Source: Collinsella sp. AF08-23 (lineage in GTDB: Bacteria > Actinomycetota > Coriobacteriia > Coriobacteriales > Coriobacteriaceae). From it: a stretch of 64,000 nucleotides of DNA. Each line of letters starts with the position of its first letter. The first letter of the stretch is position 1. The notes under the pieces are model-generated. The model was given only the letters and a program-made list of their open reading frames with translations, did no database searches and was not told the origin of the DNA. Shown here in pieces: positions 16,698-25,303 of this stretch. Made by a program: the position numbers and the translations under genes. The stretch is taken from NCBI RefSeq assembly GCF_003479805.1, contig NZ_QUHV01000008.1, positions 1-64,000 of the forward strand. Reading direction: 5' to 3'.

Positions 16698-17705
16698 ATG
16701 CACATTGCACTAATTGGAACAGGCTCATGGGGCACTGCCATGGCGGGGCTCGTTGCCTCGAATGGCAACTCCGTCACCATGTGGTCCTACGACCTGGACC
16801 CCGTGACCGAGATCAACGAGCGCCATACGAATGAGTGCTTCCTCAAGGACTTCAAGCTGCCCGAGACGGTCACGGCCACGAACTCACATGATGAGGCACT
16901 TGCAGGTGCGGATGCGGCCATCTTCGCCGTGCCGTCTGCGTTCCTGCGCGGCGTTGCCCGCGACTGCGCGCCCTTCATATCCGATGCGCTTCCCGTGCTC
17001 TGTCTCGCTAAGGGTATCGAGCTGGGCAGCGGACTGCTCATGAGCGACGTCATCGCCAGTGAGATCGGCCATCCCGAGCGAATCGCGGCCCTTTCCGGCC
17101 CTAACCATGCGGAGGAGATCTGCCGCGGTGCCCTTTCCGCCTCGACGATTGCCTGCGAGAGCACCGAGATAGGGGAATTCTTCAAGGAACTCACTTTAAG
17201 CCCGTCTTTTCGTGTGTACCTCTCCTCGGACATGGTGGGCGTGGAGTTGTGCGGTGCCATGAAGAACGTCATGGCCATCATCTGCGGTATCGCCGCTGGA
17301 TCCGGCATGGGCGACAACGCGCTCGCGCTCATCATGACGCGCGGGCTGGCCGAGATCAGCCGCTTGGTACACGCCTGCGGCGGTGAGGCGATGACCTGCA
17401 TGGGCTTGGCGGGTATGGGGGACCTCATCGTGACCTGCACGTCCCAGCACTCCCGCAACCGCACGTTCGGTGAAGCGTTCGCCCACGGCGAGACACTCAA
17501 GGAGTACCAGGACCGCCGCCGCATGGTGGTGGAGGGCGCTGCCGCAGCGCGCAGCGTCAGCGAGCTCGCCCGTAGCAAGGGCGTCGATGTTCCCCTCACC
17601 TTCGCACTCGAAAAGCTCCTGTATGGGGGAGAAACGATCGAAAGCGCCCTTGCGGCCCTCGTAAGTCGCATCCCCAACGAAGAGTTTTACGGCCTTGAGG
17701 ACTAA
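16698..17705 (+). CDS. gpsA: Glycerol-3-phosphate dehydrogenase (NAD(P)+)
   Basis: GpsA reduces dihydroxyacetone phosphate to glycerol 3-phosphate for lipid synthesis. The 335-residue product starts with the nucleotide-binding GTGSWGTA and has AVPSAFLR, LSGPNHAEE, the catalytic lysine in CGAMKNVMAI, and GMGDLIVTC. ATG 16698 is preferred because GGATGAG precedes it. ATG 16689 overlaps plsY and adds three residues. Confidence 0.94.
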   Translation: MHIALIGTGSWGTAMAGLVASNGNSVTMWSYDLDPVTEINERHTNECFLKDFKLPETVTATNSHDEALAGADAAIFAVPSAFLRGVARDCAPFISDALPVLCLAKGIELGSGLLMSDVIASEIGHPERIAALSGPNHAEEICRGALSASTIACESTEIGEFFKELTLSPSFRVYLSSDMVGVELCGAMKNVMAIICGIAAGSGMGDNALALIMTRGLAEISRLVHACGGEAMTCMGLAGMGDLIVTCTSQHSRNRTFGEAFAHGETLKEYQDRRRMVVEGAAAARSVSELARSKGVDVPLTFALEKLLYGGETIESALAALVSRIPNEEFYGLED

Positions 17706-17717
17706 ATAACGGCTCTT

Positions 17718-17756
17718 GGGTGGTGCAGTTGGGAACGGGCCCCTTTTGCACCACCC
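17718..17756. repeat. Short palindromic repeat, copy 1
   Basis: GGGTGGTGCA (17718-17727, counting to the arm end) and TGCACCACCC (17747-17756) are perfect inverted arms around a core containing GGGAACGGGCCCC. The layout matches copies near 59.2 kb and 62.5 kb. A run of ten C follows. It fills the gpsA-rpe gap and could act as a terminator or processing site. Confidence 0.65.
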
Positions 17757-17784
17757 CCCCCCCAGGATCTCGAAAGGAATCACC

Positions 17785-18462
17785 ATGTCAGCCATCAAGA
17801 TCTCGCCCTCAATCCTCTCCGCCGATATGGCCAACCTCGCGCGCGACTTGGACCGCATCTCGTGCGCTGACTATATCCACGTCGACGTTATGGATGGGCA
17901 CTTCGTCCCCAACCTCAGCTATGGCACGGCCATCGTCAAGGCCTGCAAGTCCACAACCGACATTCCACTCGACGTCCATCTCATGATCTCGAATCCCGAT
18001 GACACGGTCGACTGGTACATCGACGCTGGGGCGGACCTCATCACCGTGCACTATGAGGCATCAACCCATCTTCATCGCACCATCTGTCACATTAAGGATC
18101 GTGGCTGCAAGGCGGGCGTCGTGCTCAATCCCGCCACGCCCGTCTCTGTTCTTGAAGACATCCTCGACGACCTCGACATGGTGCTCCTCATGAGTGTGAA
18201 CCCCGGGTTCGGAGGCCAGAAGTTCATCCCCCGCACGCTCGACAAGCTCCGCCGCCTGTCCGCGATGTGCCGCGAGCATGGCGTTAATCCCCTCATCGAG
18301 GTGGACGGAGGCATCGGGTCGGGGAATGCCGAGGAGGTCGCCGCCGCAGGCGCAACCGTGCTCGTCGCCGGCTCCGCCGTATTCGGCGCTTCCGATCCCG
18401 CGGCGGCCGTCGAGGCCATTCGCCATGCCGGCGAACTCGGATACGCGAAGATTGGTGCCTAG
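17785..18462 (+). CDS. rpe: Ribulose-phosphate 3-epimerase
   Basis: Rpe interconverts ribulose 5-phosphate and xylulose 5-phosphate in the pentose phosphate pathway. The 225-residue TIM-barrel protein shows ISPSILSADMANL, HVDVMDGHFVPN, VHLMI, MSVNPGFGGQ and EVDGGI, which carry the metal and phosphate ligands. GAAAGGA lies seven bases before ATG 17785; an upstream in-frame ATG at 17716 lies in the palindromic repeat and is rejected. Confidence 0.95.
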   Translation: MSAIKISPSILSADMANLARDLDRISCADYIHVDVMDGHFVPNLSYGTAIVKACKSTTDIPLDVHLMISNPDDTVDWYIDAGADLITVHYEASTHLHRTICHIKDRGCKAGVVLNPATPVSVLEDILDDLDMVLLMSVNPGFGGQKFIPRTLDKLRRLSAMCREHGVNPLIEVDGGIGSGNAEEVAAAGATVLVAGSAVFGASDPAAAVEAIRHAGELGYAKIGA

Positions 18463-18465
18463 AAG

Positions 18466-19629
18466 ATGCCGCCTCAGAAGTACGTCAACCTCGATTACGC
18501 CGCCTCGACTCCCATGCGACCCGAGGCGATCAAGGCCCAACAGGCATATGATTCCTCGCCGCTCGCGGGCGTCAATCCCAACTCCCTCCATTCGCTTGGG
18601 CGACAAGCGGCGATTAAGCTCGAGGACTGTCGCCGCACGATCGCCCACAGCCTTGGCGCACGGGTGCGATCCAGCGAGATCATCTTCACCGGGGGAGGAA
18701 CGGAGGCAAACGTCCTCGCACTGCTCGGCATTCCGGATGCCGTGCGACAACGTTGGCGCACGCGCACGCGTGTCATCGTCTCGGCAATCGAGCATGATTC
18801 CATCCTGGACAACATCGCTTCGCTTCGGGCTTCCGGCTTTGAAGTCGATCTTGTCAAGCCCGATCGAGCCGGTCGAATTCTTCCCGATGCACTTGCGGCG
18901 GTGATGGGAGACGATGTCGCCCTCGTGTCAGTGATGATGGCCAATAATGAGACGGGCGTCGTGCAGCCCATAGGCGAACTCGCCCGCGTTGCACACGCAC
19001 ATGGCGCACGCATCCACGTCGACGCAATCCAAGGCTGGCTCCACACGCCATTCGATGTCAACGAGCTCGGGGTCGACGCGCTTTCCCTTGCGGGCCACAA
19101 GATCGGCGGACCCGTCGGAATCGGTGCGTTGTACCTCAAAACCAGGACGCCCATTCGGGCCCGTTCCTTTGGCGGAGGCCAGGAGGTGGGGCTCAGGCCC
19201 GGCACGCAGGATCTGCGCGCCATCATAGCGCTCTCTGCAGCCACTTCTGCGCTGCTTCCCAATGTTCGTACCGATGCCGTTCGCGTGGGCATGATGGCGA
19301 ATAAGCTCTACGCGGCACTTTGCGAGCACCCCCGTATTCACGCGACGATGGGGGATTGGAGCACCATCGATCGACTTCCCGGCATCGTGAGCATCTACGT
19401 TGAGGGCATGGACTCCGAAGAGCTCATCCTCCAGCTTGATGGTCGCGGCTTTGAGGTCTCCGCCGGCAGCGCATGTTCGAGCGGGAGCCTTGATGCCAGT
19501 CACGTCCTGCTCGCCATGGGGGTTCCCCGCGAAGATGCCCTCGGCTCGCTTAGGATCTCGTTTGACGATCGCGTCGACGAGCGCGATCTCGATCGCTTTG
19601 CCCGTGCCGTGTGGGAAGTGGTGGGATAG
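18466..19629 (+). CDS. Cysteine desulfurase (NifS/IscS family)
   Basis: This PLP enzyme takes sulphur from cysteine for Fe-S cluster or thio-tRNA synthesis. The 387-residue product has LDYAASTP at the start, FTGGGTEANVLAL, the PLP lysine in SLAGHKIGG, and the catalytic cysteine in SAGSACSSG. The C-terminus lacks the tail typical of housekeeping IscS, so the sulphur acceptor is unclear. It starts three bases after rpe and abuts the Nif3-like gene exactly. Confidence 0.9.
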   Translation: MPPQKYVNLDYAASTPMRPEAIKAQQAYDSSPLAGVNPNSLHSLGRQAAIKLEDCRRTIAHSLGARVRSSEIIFTGGGTEANVLALLGIPDAVRQRWRTRTRVIVSAIEHDSILDNIASLRASGFEVDLVKPDRAGRILPDALAAVMGDDVALVSVMMANNETGVVQPIGELARVAHAHGARIHVDAIQGWLHTPFDVNELGVDALSLAGHKIGGPVGIGALYLKTRTPIRARSFGGGQEVGLRPGTQDLRAIIALSAATSALLPNVRTDAVRVGMMANKLYAALCEHPRIHATMGDWSTIDRLPGIVSIYVEGMDSEELILQLDGRGFEVSAGSACSSGSLDASHVLLAMGVPREDALGSLRISFDDRVDERDLDRFARAVWEVVG

Positions 19630-20436
19630 ATGCTCGTCAGTGAACTTCTTTCGTACCTACTCGATAGGTTCCCACGTGAGGACGCCGAAGCTTGGGATCA
19701 CGTTGGTCTTTCCGTCGGAGATCCCGATGCTGAGGTCAAGGGGGTCGCCTGCGCGCTCGATGCCACGGTCGACGCGATTTTTCGTACCGCTGAGTTGGGA
19801 GCTAATGTCTTACTCACGCATCACCCTGTGTACATTTCCGCTCCCGATTGCTTCGCGCCCGCCTCGTCCGTGCGCCCAAGCTCGTCCGCCGCGGTGTACG
19901 AGGCGGCGCGTCATGGCGTGAGCGTTATTTCCCTCCACACTAATCTCGATCGTTCCAAGGAAGCACGCCAGGCCCTTCCCGCCCTTATGGGCCTGAGTGC
20001 CTTTTCCTCACTCGAACATGTCACCGAACCCGATGTGCCTGGCCTTGGAGCCGTTTGCGAAATCGAACAAACCTTTTTGGGTGATTTCGCGTCTACCGCT
20101 CAAAGCGTCTTCGATACGAGTGCCCATGTTTGGGGCGATGCCGCCTCTTCGGTCTGTCGCGTTGCTTTCATGGGAGGTTCGCTTGGTGATTTCGGTGAGC
20201 AGGCACTCGCGTGCAACTGCGATGTCGTTGTCACCGGTGAACTCGGTTACCACCGGGCGCAAGACCTTGCGCTCCGTGGGCTTTCTGTTGTCCTACTCGG
20301 TCACGACCGATCCGAGCAACCGTTTTGCCGCATACTTGCCGATGCGACCGCGAACGCAGGTGTCGCCCAAGACCGTATAGATATCATTCCGCTCCCACAC
20401 CAGTGGTGGGTGCCTACACAAGGAGGATGCGCATGA
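19630..20436 (+). CDS. Nif3-like dinuclear metal-centre protein (DUF34)
   Basis: The 268-residue protein belongs to the YbgI/Nif3 family of toroidal hexamers with two bound metals. The family motifs WDHVGLSVGDP, NVLLTHHPVY and GELGYHRAQDLALRGLSVVLLGHDRSE supply the metal ligands. The biochemical role of the family is still unsettled. It begins directly after the desulfurase stop and its own stop overlaps the next start (ATGA), so the genes are coupled. Confidence 0.9.
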   Translation: MLVSELLSYLLDRFPREDAEAWDHVGLSVGDPDAEVKGVACALDATVDAIFRTAELGANVLLTHHPVYISAPDCFAPASSVRPSSSAAVYEAARHGVSVISLHTNLDRSKEARQALPALMGLSAFSSLEHVTEPDVPGLGAVCEIEQTFLGDFASTAQSVFDTSAHVWGDAASSVCRVAFMGGSLGDFGEQALACNCDVVVTGELGYHRAQDLALRGLSVVLLGHDRSEQPFCRILADATANAGVAQDRIDIIPLPHQWWVPTQGGCA

Positions 20437-21146
20437 GCATGGGTTCCGACCTTCTCAAACTTCAGGAGACCGATCTCGAGCTCGAACGTGAGCGCATCGC
20501 GCTCAATAATCTGCCGCTCATCGCGGAGCTCGCGAAGAAGCGTTCGGCCCACGCAAAACTCAAGGCAGAGGCCACGCGCCTGCTCGCCGCGCGCAAGGAC
20601 GCCCAAATCGCCTTGGACGATCTTAATGAGGCCGAGCGTGCATGTCACGAGGCGGTGGAGGCAGCCCAGACACGTCCCATCGACGCCAGCGACCACCGTG
20701 CGCTCCTCGATCTTGAGGAGGAGCTCTCGCTTATCGCCAAGCGTCTCGATAAGATCGAGTTCGATCGACCCTCTGCACGTCAAGCCCTTGCCCTTGCACG
20801 GGAGCGTGAGCAAAAGCTCTCTGATTACATTGCGCGGTTCGAGGCTTCGATCATCGAGGACACCAAGGCCGCCCGTTCTCAAGCGGCCGATTTGCAATCC
20901 TCAATCGACGAGCTGATACGCCGGCGTGAGCATTTGCTGGGTCGCTTGCCCGAGGACGTTCGCGATCTGTACGAGCGCGGGCTCAGCAGGTTCAAAGGGC
21001 TTGCCGTCGAGCGCATCGAGGGCAATGTCCCCACCGTCTGCCGCACCGCGCTTCAGCCCGCGTCCATGGATGCCCTGCGCCATGCCCGCGACATTGCCGA
21101 ATGCCCCTACTGTCATCGCATCATCGTGCTTGATTGCGAGGAGTAG
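20433..21146 (+). CDS. Coiled-coil protein with degenerate C4-type zinc ribbon
   Basis: The 237-residue product is a long coiled coil (about residues 5-165) with a C-terminal ribbon module. The module reads TVCRTALQPA then ECPYCHRIIV, so one cysteine of the usual first CxxC pair is missing. The family is often found next to Nif3-like genes, as here. It may bind nucleic acid, but the role is unknown. ATG 20433 follows AGGAGG by six bases and overlaps the previous stop. Confidence 0.85.
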   Translation: MSMGSDLLKLQETDLELERERIALNNLPLIAELAKKRSAHAKLKAEATRLLAARKDAQIALDDLNEAERACHEAVEAAQTRPIDASDHRALLDLEEELSLIAKRLDKIEFDRPSARQALALAREREQKLSDYIARFEASIIEDTKAARSQAADLQSSIDELIRRREHLLGRLPEDVRDLYERGLSRFKGLAVERIEGNVPTVCRTALQPASMDALRHARDIAECPYCHRIIVLDCEE

Positions 21147-21149
21147 CCC

Positions 21150-22334
21150 ATGGCGAAAACGGTCTTGGTCTGCGTCACCGGATGCATCGCCGCATACAAG
21201 TCCTGTGAAATCGTGCGTGGACTCCAGAAGGCGGGTGTTCGCGTCAAGGTGTGTATGACGGAGCATGCGACCTCTTTTGTGGGGCCGACGACGTTTCGCG
21301 CGCTCACGCATGAAGAGGTCGCCGTCGATTTGTTCGACAATCCGTCCGACCCCATCCACCATATCTCTCTCGCCAAAGAGCCCGATGCCGTCCTCATCGC
21401 TCCGGCCACGGCGAACGTGATCGCGAAGATCGCGCATGGAGAGGCCGACGATCTGCTCACCACGACCGTCTTGGCCTGCAACGCGCCGGTTGTCGTGGCG
21501 CCTGCCATGAACGTAGGCATGTGGCAGGCGGACGTCACACAGCGCAATATCGCCGCGCTCGAGGAGCGCGGATACGACATCGTCCGCCCGATCTCCGGAT
21601 ACCTCGCCTGTGGAGACTCGGGCGAGGGAAAGCTTGCCGATGTCGAGGATATCGTCGCTCGAGCCTTGCTCGCCCTTGAAACATCCGAGGCGCTCGAGGG
21701 GGAGCGGGTCCTCATCACCGCCGGAGGGACCCGCGAGGCCATCGATCCCGTGCGATATATCGGGAATCGCTCGAGCGGCAAAATGGGACACGCCCTCGCG
21801 CGGGCGGCTCATGCAATGGGAGCCCATGTGACCCTGGTGACGGCAGCTGCAGGCCTATCGATTCCCTTCGGCGTAGAGGGCGTTCATGTGGAGAGCGCGG
21901 CACAGATGCACACCGCGGTGAGCGAGCGCTTTGATGCATGCTCGATGCTCATCTGCGCCGCCGCCGTCGCCGATTACACCCCGGCGCATCCTGCCGATCA
22001 AAAGCTCAGCAAGGCTGATGGCGAGCTCAAGCATATCGAGCTCATCAAGACCCAGGACATTCTCGCCGATATGTCAGCTCGTAAGGGGAACCGCATCGTT
22101 GTCGGCTTCGCCGCTGAAACCAACCACCTCGCCGAGCGTGCGCACGCTAAGCTCGCTCGCAAAGGTTGCGACGCCATCGTCGCCAACGACGTCTCCCGTG
22201 CCGACTCGACGTTCGGTTCAGATACGAACGAGGTGCTCTGGGTTACGCCCGACATGGCGGACCCCCTGCCATGCATGGGCAAACAGGCCCTCGCATTCGA
22301 ACTGCTCAAGCGCGCACAGGCACTAAAATCTTAG
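21150..22334 (+). CDS. coaBC: Phosphopantothenoylcysteine decarboxylase / phosphopantothenate-cysteine ligase
   Basis: The bifunctional enzyme carries out two successive steps of coenzyme A synthesis. The N-terminal flavin decarboxylase domain (about 1-180) has VTGCIAAYKS, the PAMN motif and the lid SGYLACGDSGEGKL. The C-terminal ligase domain has TAGGTREAIDPVR-ISNRSSGKMG-like text (here IGNRSSGKMG) and AAAVADY. The 394-residue length is normal. GAGGAG precedes ATG 21150. Confidence 0.95.
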   Translation: MAKTVLVCVTGCIAAYKSCEIVRGLQKAGVRVKVCMTEHATSFVGPTTFRALTHEEVAVDLFDNPSDPIHHISLAKEPDAVLIAPATANVIAKIAHGEADDLLTTTVLACNAPVVVAPAMNVGMWQADVTQRNIAALEERGYDIVRPISGYLACGDSGEGKLADVEDIVARALLALETSEALEGERVLITAGGTREAIDPVRYIGNRSSGKMGHALARAAHAMGAHVTLVTAAAGLSIPFGVEGVHVESAAQMHTAVSERFDACSMLICAAAVADYTPAHPADQKLSKADGELKHIELIKTQDILADMSARKGNRIVVGFAAETNHLAERAHAKLARKGCDAIVANDVSRADSTFGSDTNEVLWVTPDMADPLPCMGKQALAFELLKRAQALKS

Positions 22335-22352
22335 GAAGTTGCAAATTTATCC

Positions 22353-22381
22353 TTGCATCTATGCCGAGCTTTGGGTAAAGT
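22353..22381 (+). promoter_or_regulatory. Promoter for tRNA-Pro
   Basis: TTGCAT (22353-22358) and TAAAGT (22376-22381) are spaced by 17 bases, with the tRNA starting 13 bases after the -10 box. Confidence 0.65.
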
Positions 22382-22393
22382 ACTTCCTTGCTT

Positions 22394-22470
22394 CGGGACG
22401 TAGCGCAGCTTGGTAGCGCACTTGCATGGGGCGCAAGGGGTCGCTGGTTCAAATCCAGTCGTCCCGACCA
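22394..22470 (+). tRNA. tRNA-Pro (GGG)
   Basis: Acceptor CGGGACG pairs with CGTCCCG, starting with the C typical of tRNA-Pro. The D arm is GCGC/GCGC. The anticodon stem CTTGC/GCAAG closes loop ATGGGGC, giving GGG. The T arm is CTGG-TTCAAAT-CCAG and CCA is encoded. A terminator follows 12 bases later. Confidence 0.95.
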
Positions 22471-22482
22471 CGGAGCATGAGA

Positions 22483-22507
22483 GGGCGGCCTTATGGTCGC
22501 CCTTTTT
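22483..22507 (+). terminator. Terminator after tRNA-Pro
   Basis: GGGCGGCC and GGTCGCCC form an eight-pair stem (one G-T) with loop TTAT, followed by TTTTT. Confidence 0.85.
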
Positions 22508-22582
22508 CATTTGCGGAAGGCTTATCCGGTCGTAAAGCGGGTATCATCCTCCCAGTGTCTATATCGTTACAAGGAGTCGCGC

Positions 22583-23317
22583 GTGGCTGCTGGCAAGATT
22601 CGGAAAAAGATCAAGAAGGAGCTCATCGGCACCTCCGATTACCCTTCTAACAAGATCTTCACCATCTCCAACTTCATTACGTTCACGCGCCTTATCCTCA
22701 CCGGTGTCTTCCTCTTCCTCTTCGTTACCGATTACAACCGCTATGTCGCACTCGTCATCTACGCCGTCGCCGCCTCGACCGACTGGCTCGACGGTCAAAT
22801 CGCTCGCATGACCAAGACGGTCAGCTGGCTTGGGAAAATGCTCGATCCCATTGTCGACCGTGCCCTGCTGTTTTGCGGCGTGGTTGGCCTCGTGGCTCGC
22901 CATGAGCTGCCCTTATGGATCTGCCTTGCCATCGTTGGGCGCGACATCTATCTGTTCCTCGGCAATTTCGTGGTCAAGCGCTATCATCGTCGTCCCATCG
23001 ACGTCGTCTTCATCGGCAAGCTCGCGACCGCGTTGCTCATGAGCGGCTTCACGCTTATGCTCCTGGGCCTTCCCGTCCTCGATGGCATGGGCATCGTTTC
23101 CAGCTCCATCACCTGGTTGCCCGGCCTCAATGGTGAGGCGGTGCCCCTTGGCATGTACTTCGTATATGCAGGCGTATGCTGCTCGCTTCTAACCGGCGTG
23201 GTCTATACGACCAAGGGAATCGCGGCCATTCGCTCGGCCATCGCGCATCCTGAGGACGAGGACGAGGATTTCCTCAACCCCGAGATCGACGAGGACGAGG
23301 AGTCGGCAGAGGAATAG
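22583..23317 (+). CDS. CDP-alcohol phosphatidyltransferase family protein
   Basis: The 244-residue membrane enzyme carries the complete CDP-alcohol phosphotransferase signature (D-x2-DG-x2-AR-x8-G-x3-D-x3-D) in the stretch from DWLDGQIAR to MLDPIVD. It therefore moves a phosphatidyl group onto an alcohol acceptor. A second, different family member, probably PgsA, lies at 43.3-44.0 kb, so this one may make another phospholipid such as cardiolipin. The last 25 residues are highly acidic. GTG 22583 follows AAGGAG by six bases. Confidence 0.85.
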   Translation: MAAGKIRKKIKKELIGTSDYPSNKIFTISNFITFTRLILTGVFLFLFVTDYNRYVALVIYAVAASTDWLDGQIARMTKTVSWLGKMLDPIVDRALLFCGVVGLVARHELPLWICLAIVGRDIYLFLGNFVVKRYHRRPIDVVFIGKLATALLMSGFTLMLLGLPVLDGMGIVSSSITWLPGLNGEAVPLGMYFVYAGVCCSLLTGVVYTTKGIAAIRSAIAHPEDEDEDFLNPEIDEDEESAEE

Positions 23318-23414
23318 TCTGCGTATTCCCACTGAACGCGTGCCGCTTGCGCTAGAATGAAACGATAGTTGACGATACTTCGGATGTATTCCGATTTTCC
23401 AGTAGGGGGTTCCC

Positions 23415-23825
23415 ATGGCAAACATCGAGCAGAACGAGACCACGCGCGTCTTTCGCATGCCGAGCAGCGATGCCACGGCGCCCGACCTCATGAAGAGCGC
23501 CTCGCTGGTCGTTCCGGTCCTCTCAATCATCAAGGGGCCCCAGACCGGCAACGTCTTCGAGCTCGATGCGCCCGAGATCACCATCGGTCGCGATCCCGCG
23601 AACACAATCTTTCTCAACGACATGACGGTGTCGCGCAGCCATGCGAAGATCCTGCGCAACGAGGCGGGTGTCCTCATTGAGGATCTCGGCTCCCTTAACG
23701 GCACCTGGGTTGATGGCGCGATCGTCAATTCCGCCCCTCTGCATGATGGCTCTTCCGTGCAGATCGGCACCTTCACGCTGATGTACCACGAGAGCACCGT
23801 GGAGCGCATCGAAACCGGTGAGTAG
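23415..23825 (+). CDS. garA: FHA-domain regulator, GarA/OdhI-like
   Basis: The 136-residue protein has an N-terminal tail with ETTRVFR (T9 and T10) and a single FHA domain (about 45-125; ITIGRDPANTIFLND, SRSHAKI, LGSLNGTWVDG). In mycobacterial GarA and corynebacterial OdhI, a matching ETTSVFR threonine pair is phosphorylated by PknB/PknG-type kinases, which turns off binding to 2-oxoglutarate dehydrogenase and glutamate enzymes. The same switch is inferred here. The MerR gene follows, as in mycobacteria. Confidence 0.85.
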   Translation: MANIEQNETTRVFRMPSSDATAPDLMKSASLVVPVLSIIKGPQTGNVFELDAPEITIGRDPANTIFLNDMTVSRSHAKILRNEAGVLIEDLGSLNGTWVDGAIVNSAPLHDGSSVQIGTFTLMYHESTVERIETGE

Positions 23826-24717
23826 CTTGGCTGAGCGCAGCTACCTCAGCATTGGGCAGGTCGTGAACCTGCTCCGCGGTACATACCCCGACCTTTCAAA
23901 CTCGAAGATTCGCTTCCTGGAAGACGAGGGGCTCATCACGCCGCACCGCACTCCTAAGGGCTATCGTCAGTACTCGAAGGCGGACGTCGACCGTCTCGAG
24001 GTTATTTTGCATCTGCAGAAAACCAGGTATATGCCACTTTCCGCCATCAAGCAGAAGTTGGACAGTGCATCTGACCTTTCGACCCTCGCATTCGAGGTCG
24101 GCCTGCTTACGGATGCGCCCATGAAGGTTGCCTCAAAGGAGACTCGTCAGAAGCTCCATCCCATCGAGGACGTCCCAGATATCCTCGGCGTCGACATTGC
24201 GTTCTTGCGGCAGCTTTCCGATAACGATCTTATCCGGATTGTTCGCAGCCCCCAAAACCGGGAACTCATCGACGGTCGGGACTTCGAAATCATCCGTCAT
24301 TGTGCAGAGCTGTCGCGCTTTCACATCGAGCCTCGCAATCTGCGGCAGTACGTCAATGCAGCCAACCGTGAATCCGCCCTATTCGAACAGGTTCTCATCG
24401 GTATGCTCGGTACCGACGATTCTGATGACAATCGAGAGGCGAAGCTCGATCGCGCGTTCAAAACGCTTCATGACCTCACGGACGGAGTTCGTACCGCGCT
24501 GTTGCGTAACCGCGTCTTCGAGTCGCTTAACGCCGTGGTCGAGGATGCCGATGTCGATGCCATCGACGATGAGATCACGCGCGCGGAGATGGCAGCCCAC
24601 AGCAACTCCGCCGTCCTTCCATATGCCACCCCCGAGTCGACCACGGGCGTGGCTCCACTCGATGCAACCGAACTTGCCGCCCAGCCCATTCGCGTGACGC
24701 CCATTACAGCCGAGTAG
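23818..24717 (+). CDS. MerR-family transcriptional regulator
   Basis: The 299-residue protein starts with a MerR helix-turn-helix (LSIGQVVNLLRGTYPDLSNS, then LEDEGLITPHRTPKGYRQYS), followed by a long C-terminal region with a second DNA- or ligand-binding segment around 105-165. It overlaps garA by eight bases, the order seen for Rv1827 (garA) and Rv1828 in mycobacteria. GTG 23818 is the longest start; TTG 23827 with GGTGAG upstream is an alternative. The effector is unknown. Confidence 0.85.
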   Translation: MSSLAERSYLSIGQVVNLLRGTYPDLSNSKIRFLEDEGLITPHRTPKGYRQYSKADVDRLEVILHLQKTRYMPLSAIKQKLDSASDLSTLAFEVGLLTDAPMKVASKETRQKLHPIEDVPDILGVDIAFLRQLSDNDLIRIVRSPQNRELIDGRDFEIIRHCAELSRFHIEPRNLRQYVNAANRESALFEQVLIGMLGTDDSDDNREAKLDRAFKTLHDLTDGVRTALLRNRVFESLNAVVEDADVDAIDDEITRAEMAAHSNSAVLPYATPESTTGVAPLDATELAAQPIRVTPITAE

Positions 24718-24730
24718 AAAGCACAGGATT

Positions 24731-25264
24731 ATGGAACCGTTCGATTACGCCGCTTACATCGCCGATATCCCGGATTACCCTGAGCCCGGCGTCGTATTCA
24801 AAGACATCACGCCGCTCTTTGCCGACCCCGTGGCCATGCGCCATACCGTCGAGGACATTGCCAATCATTTCAAAGACGCGGGCGTCACTAAAGTGGTCGG
24901 ACCCGAGGCGCGTGGCTTCATGATTGGCGTACCCGTTGCCCTCGAGCTTGGAGCCGGGTTCATTCCCGCACGCAAACCGGGCAAGCTGCCCCGCGAGACC
25001 TACTCGGTGAGCTATGAGCTCGAGTACGGAACCGATACCCTTGAGATTCATAAAGACGCCATTCAGCCCGGTGACCGCGTGCTTATCGTAGACGATTTGA
25101 TTGCGACCGGCGGTACCGCGGCGGCGGCCGGAAAACTTGTGCAAGATGTGGCGGCCGAGCTAATAGGGTATGCTTGTATCTTGGAGCTATCGTTCCTCGA
25201 TCCTCGCAAGACGCTTGCGACTGCGGGAGATCAAGAGCTGTACAGCCTCATTCAGGTATCGTAA
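24731..25264 (+). CDS. apt: Adenine phosphoribosyltransferase
   Basis: Apt salvages adenine to AMP using PRPP. The 177-residue product shows IPDYPEPGVVFKDITPL, GPEARGFMIG, ARKPGKLP, and the PRPP-binding loop VLIVDDLIATGGT. It is a standard length for the enzyme. It starts 13 bases after the MerR gene. Confidence 0.95.
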   Translation: MEPFDYAAYIADIPDYPEPGVVFKDITPLFADPVAMRHTVEDIANHFKDAGVTKVVGPEARGFMIGVPVALELGAGFIPARKPGKLPRETYSVSYELEYGTDTLEIHKDAIQPGDRVLIVDDLIATGGTAAAAGKLVQDVAAELIGYACILELSFLDPRKTLATAGDQELYSLIQVS

Positions 25265-25303
25265 CGAACGCGCGCCTTGCCGCTCGTATCGAGGAGTTTT
25301 CAT

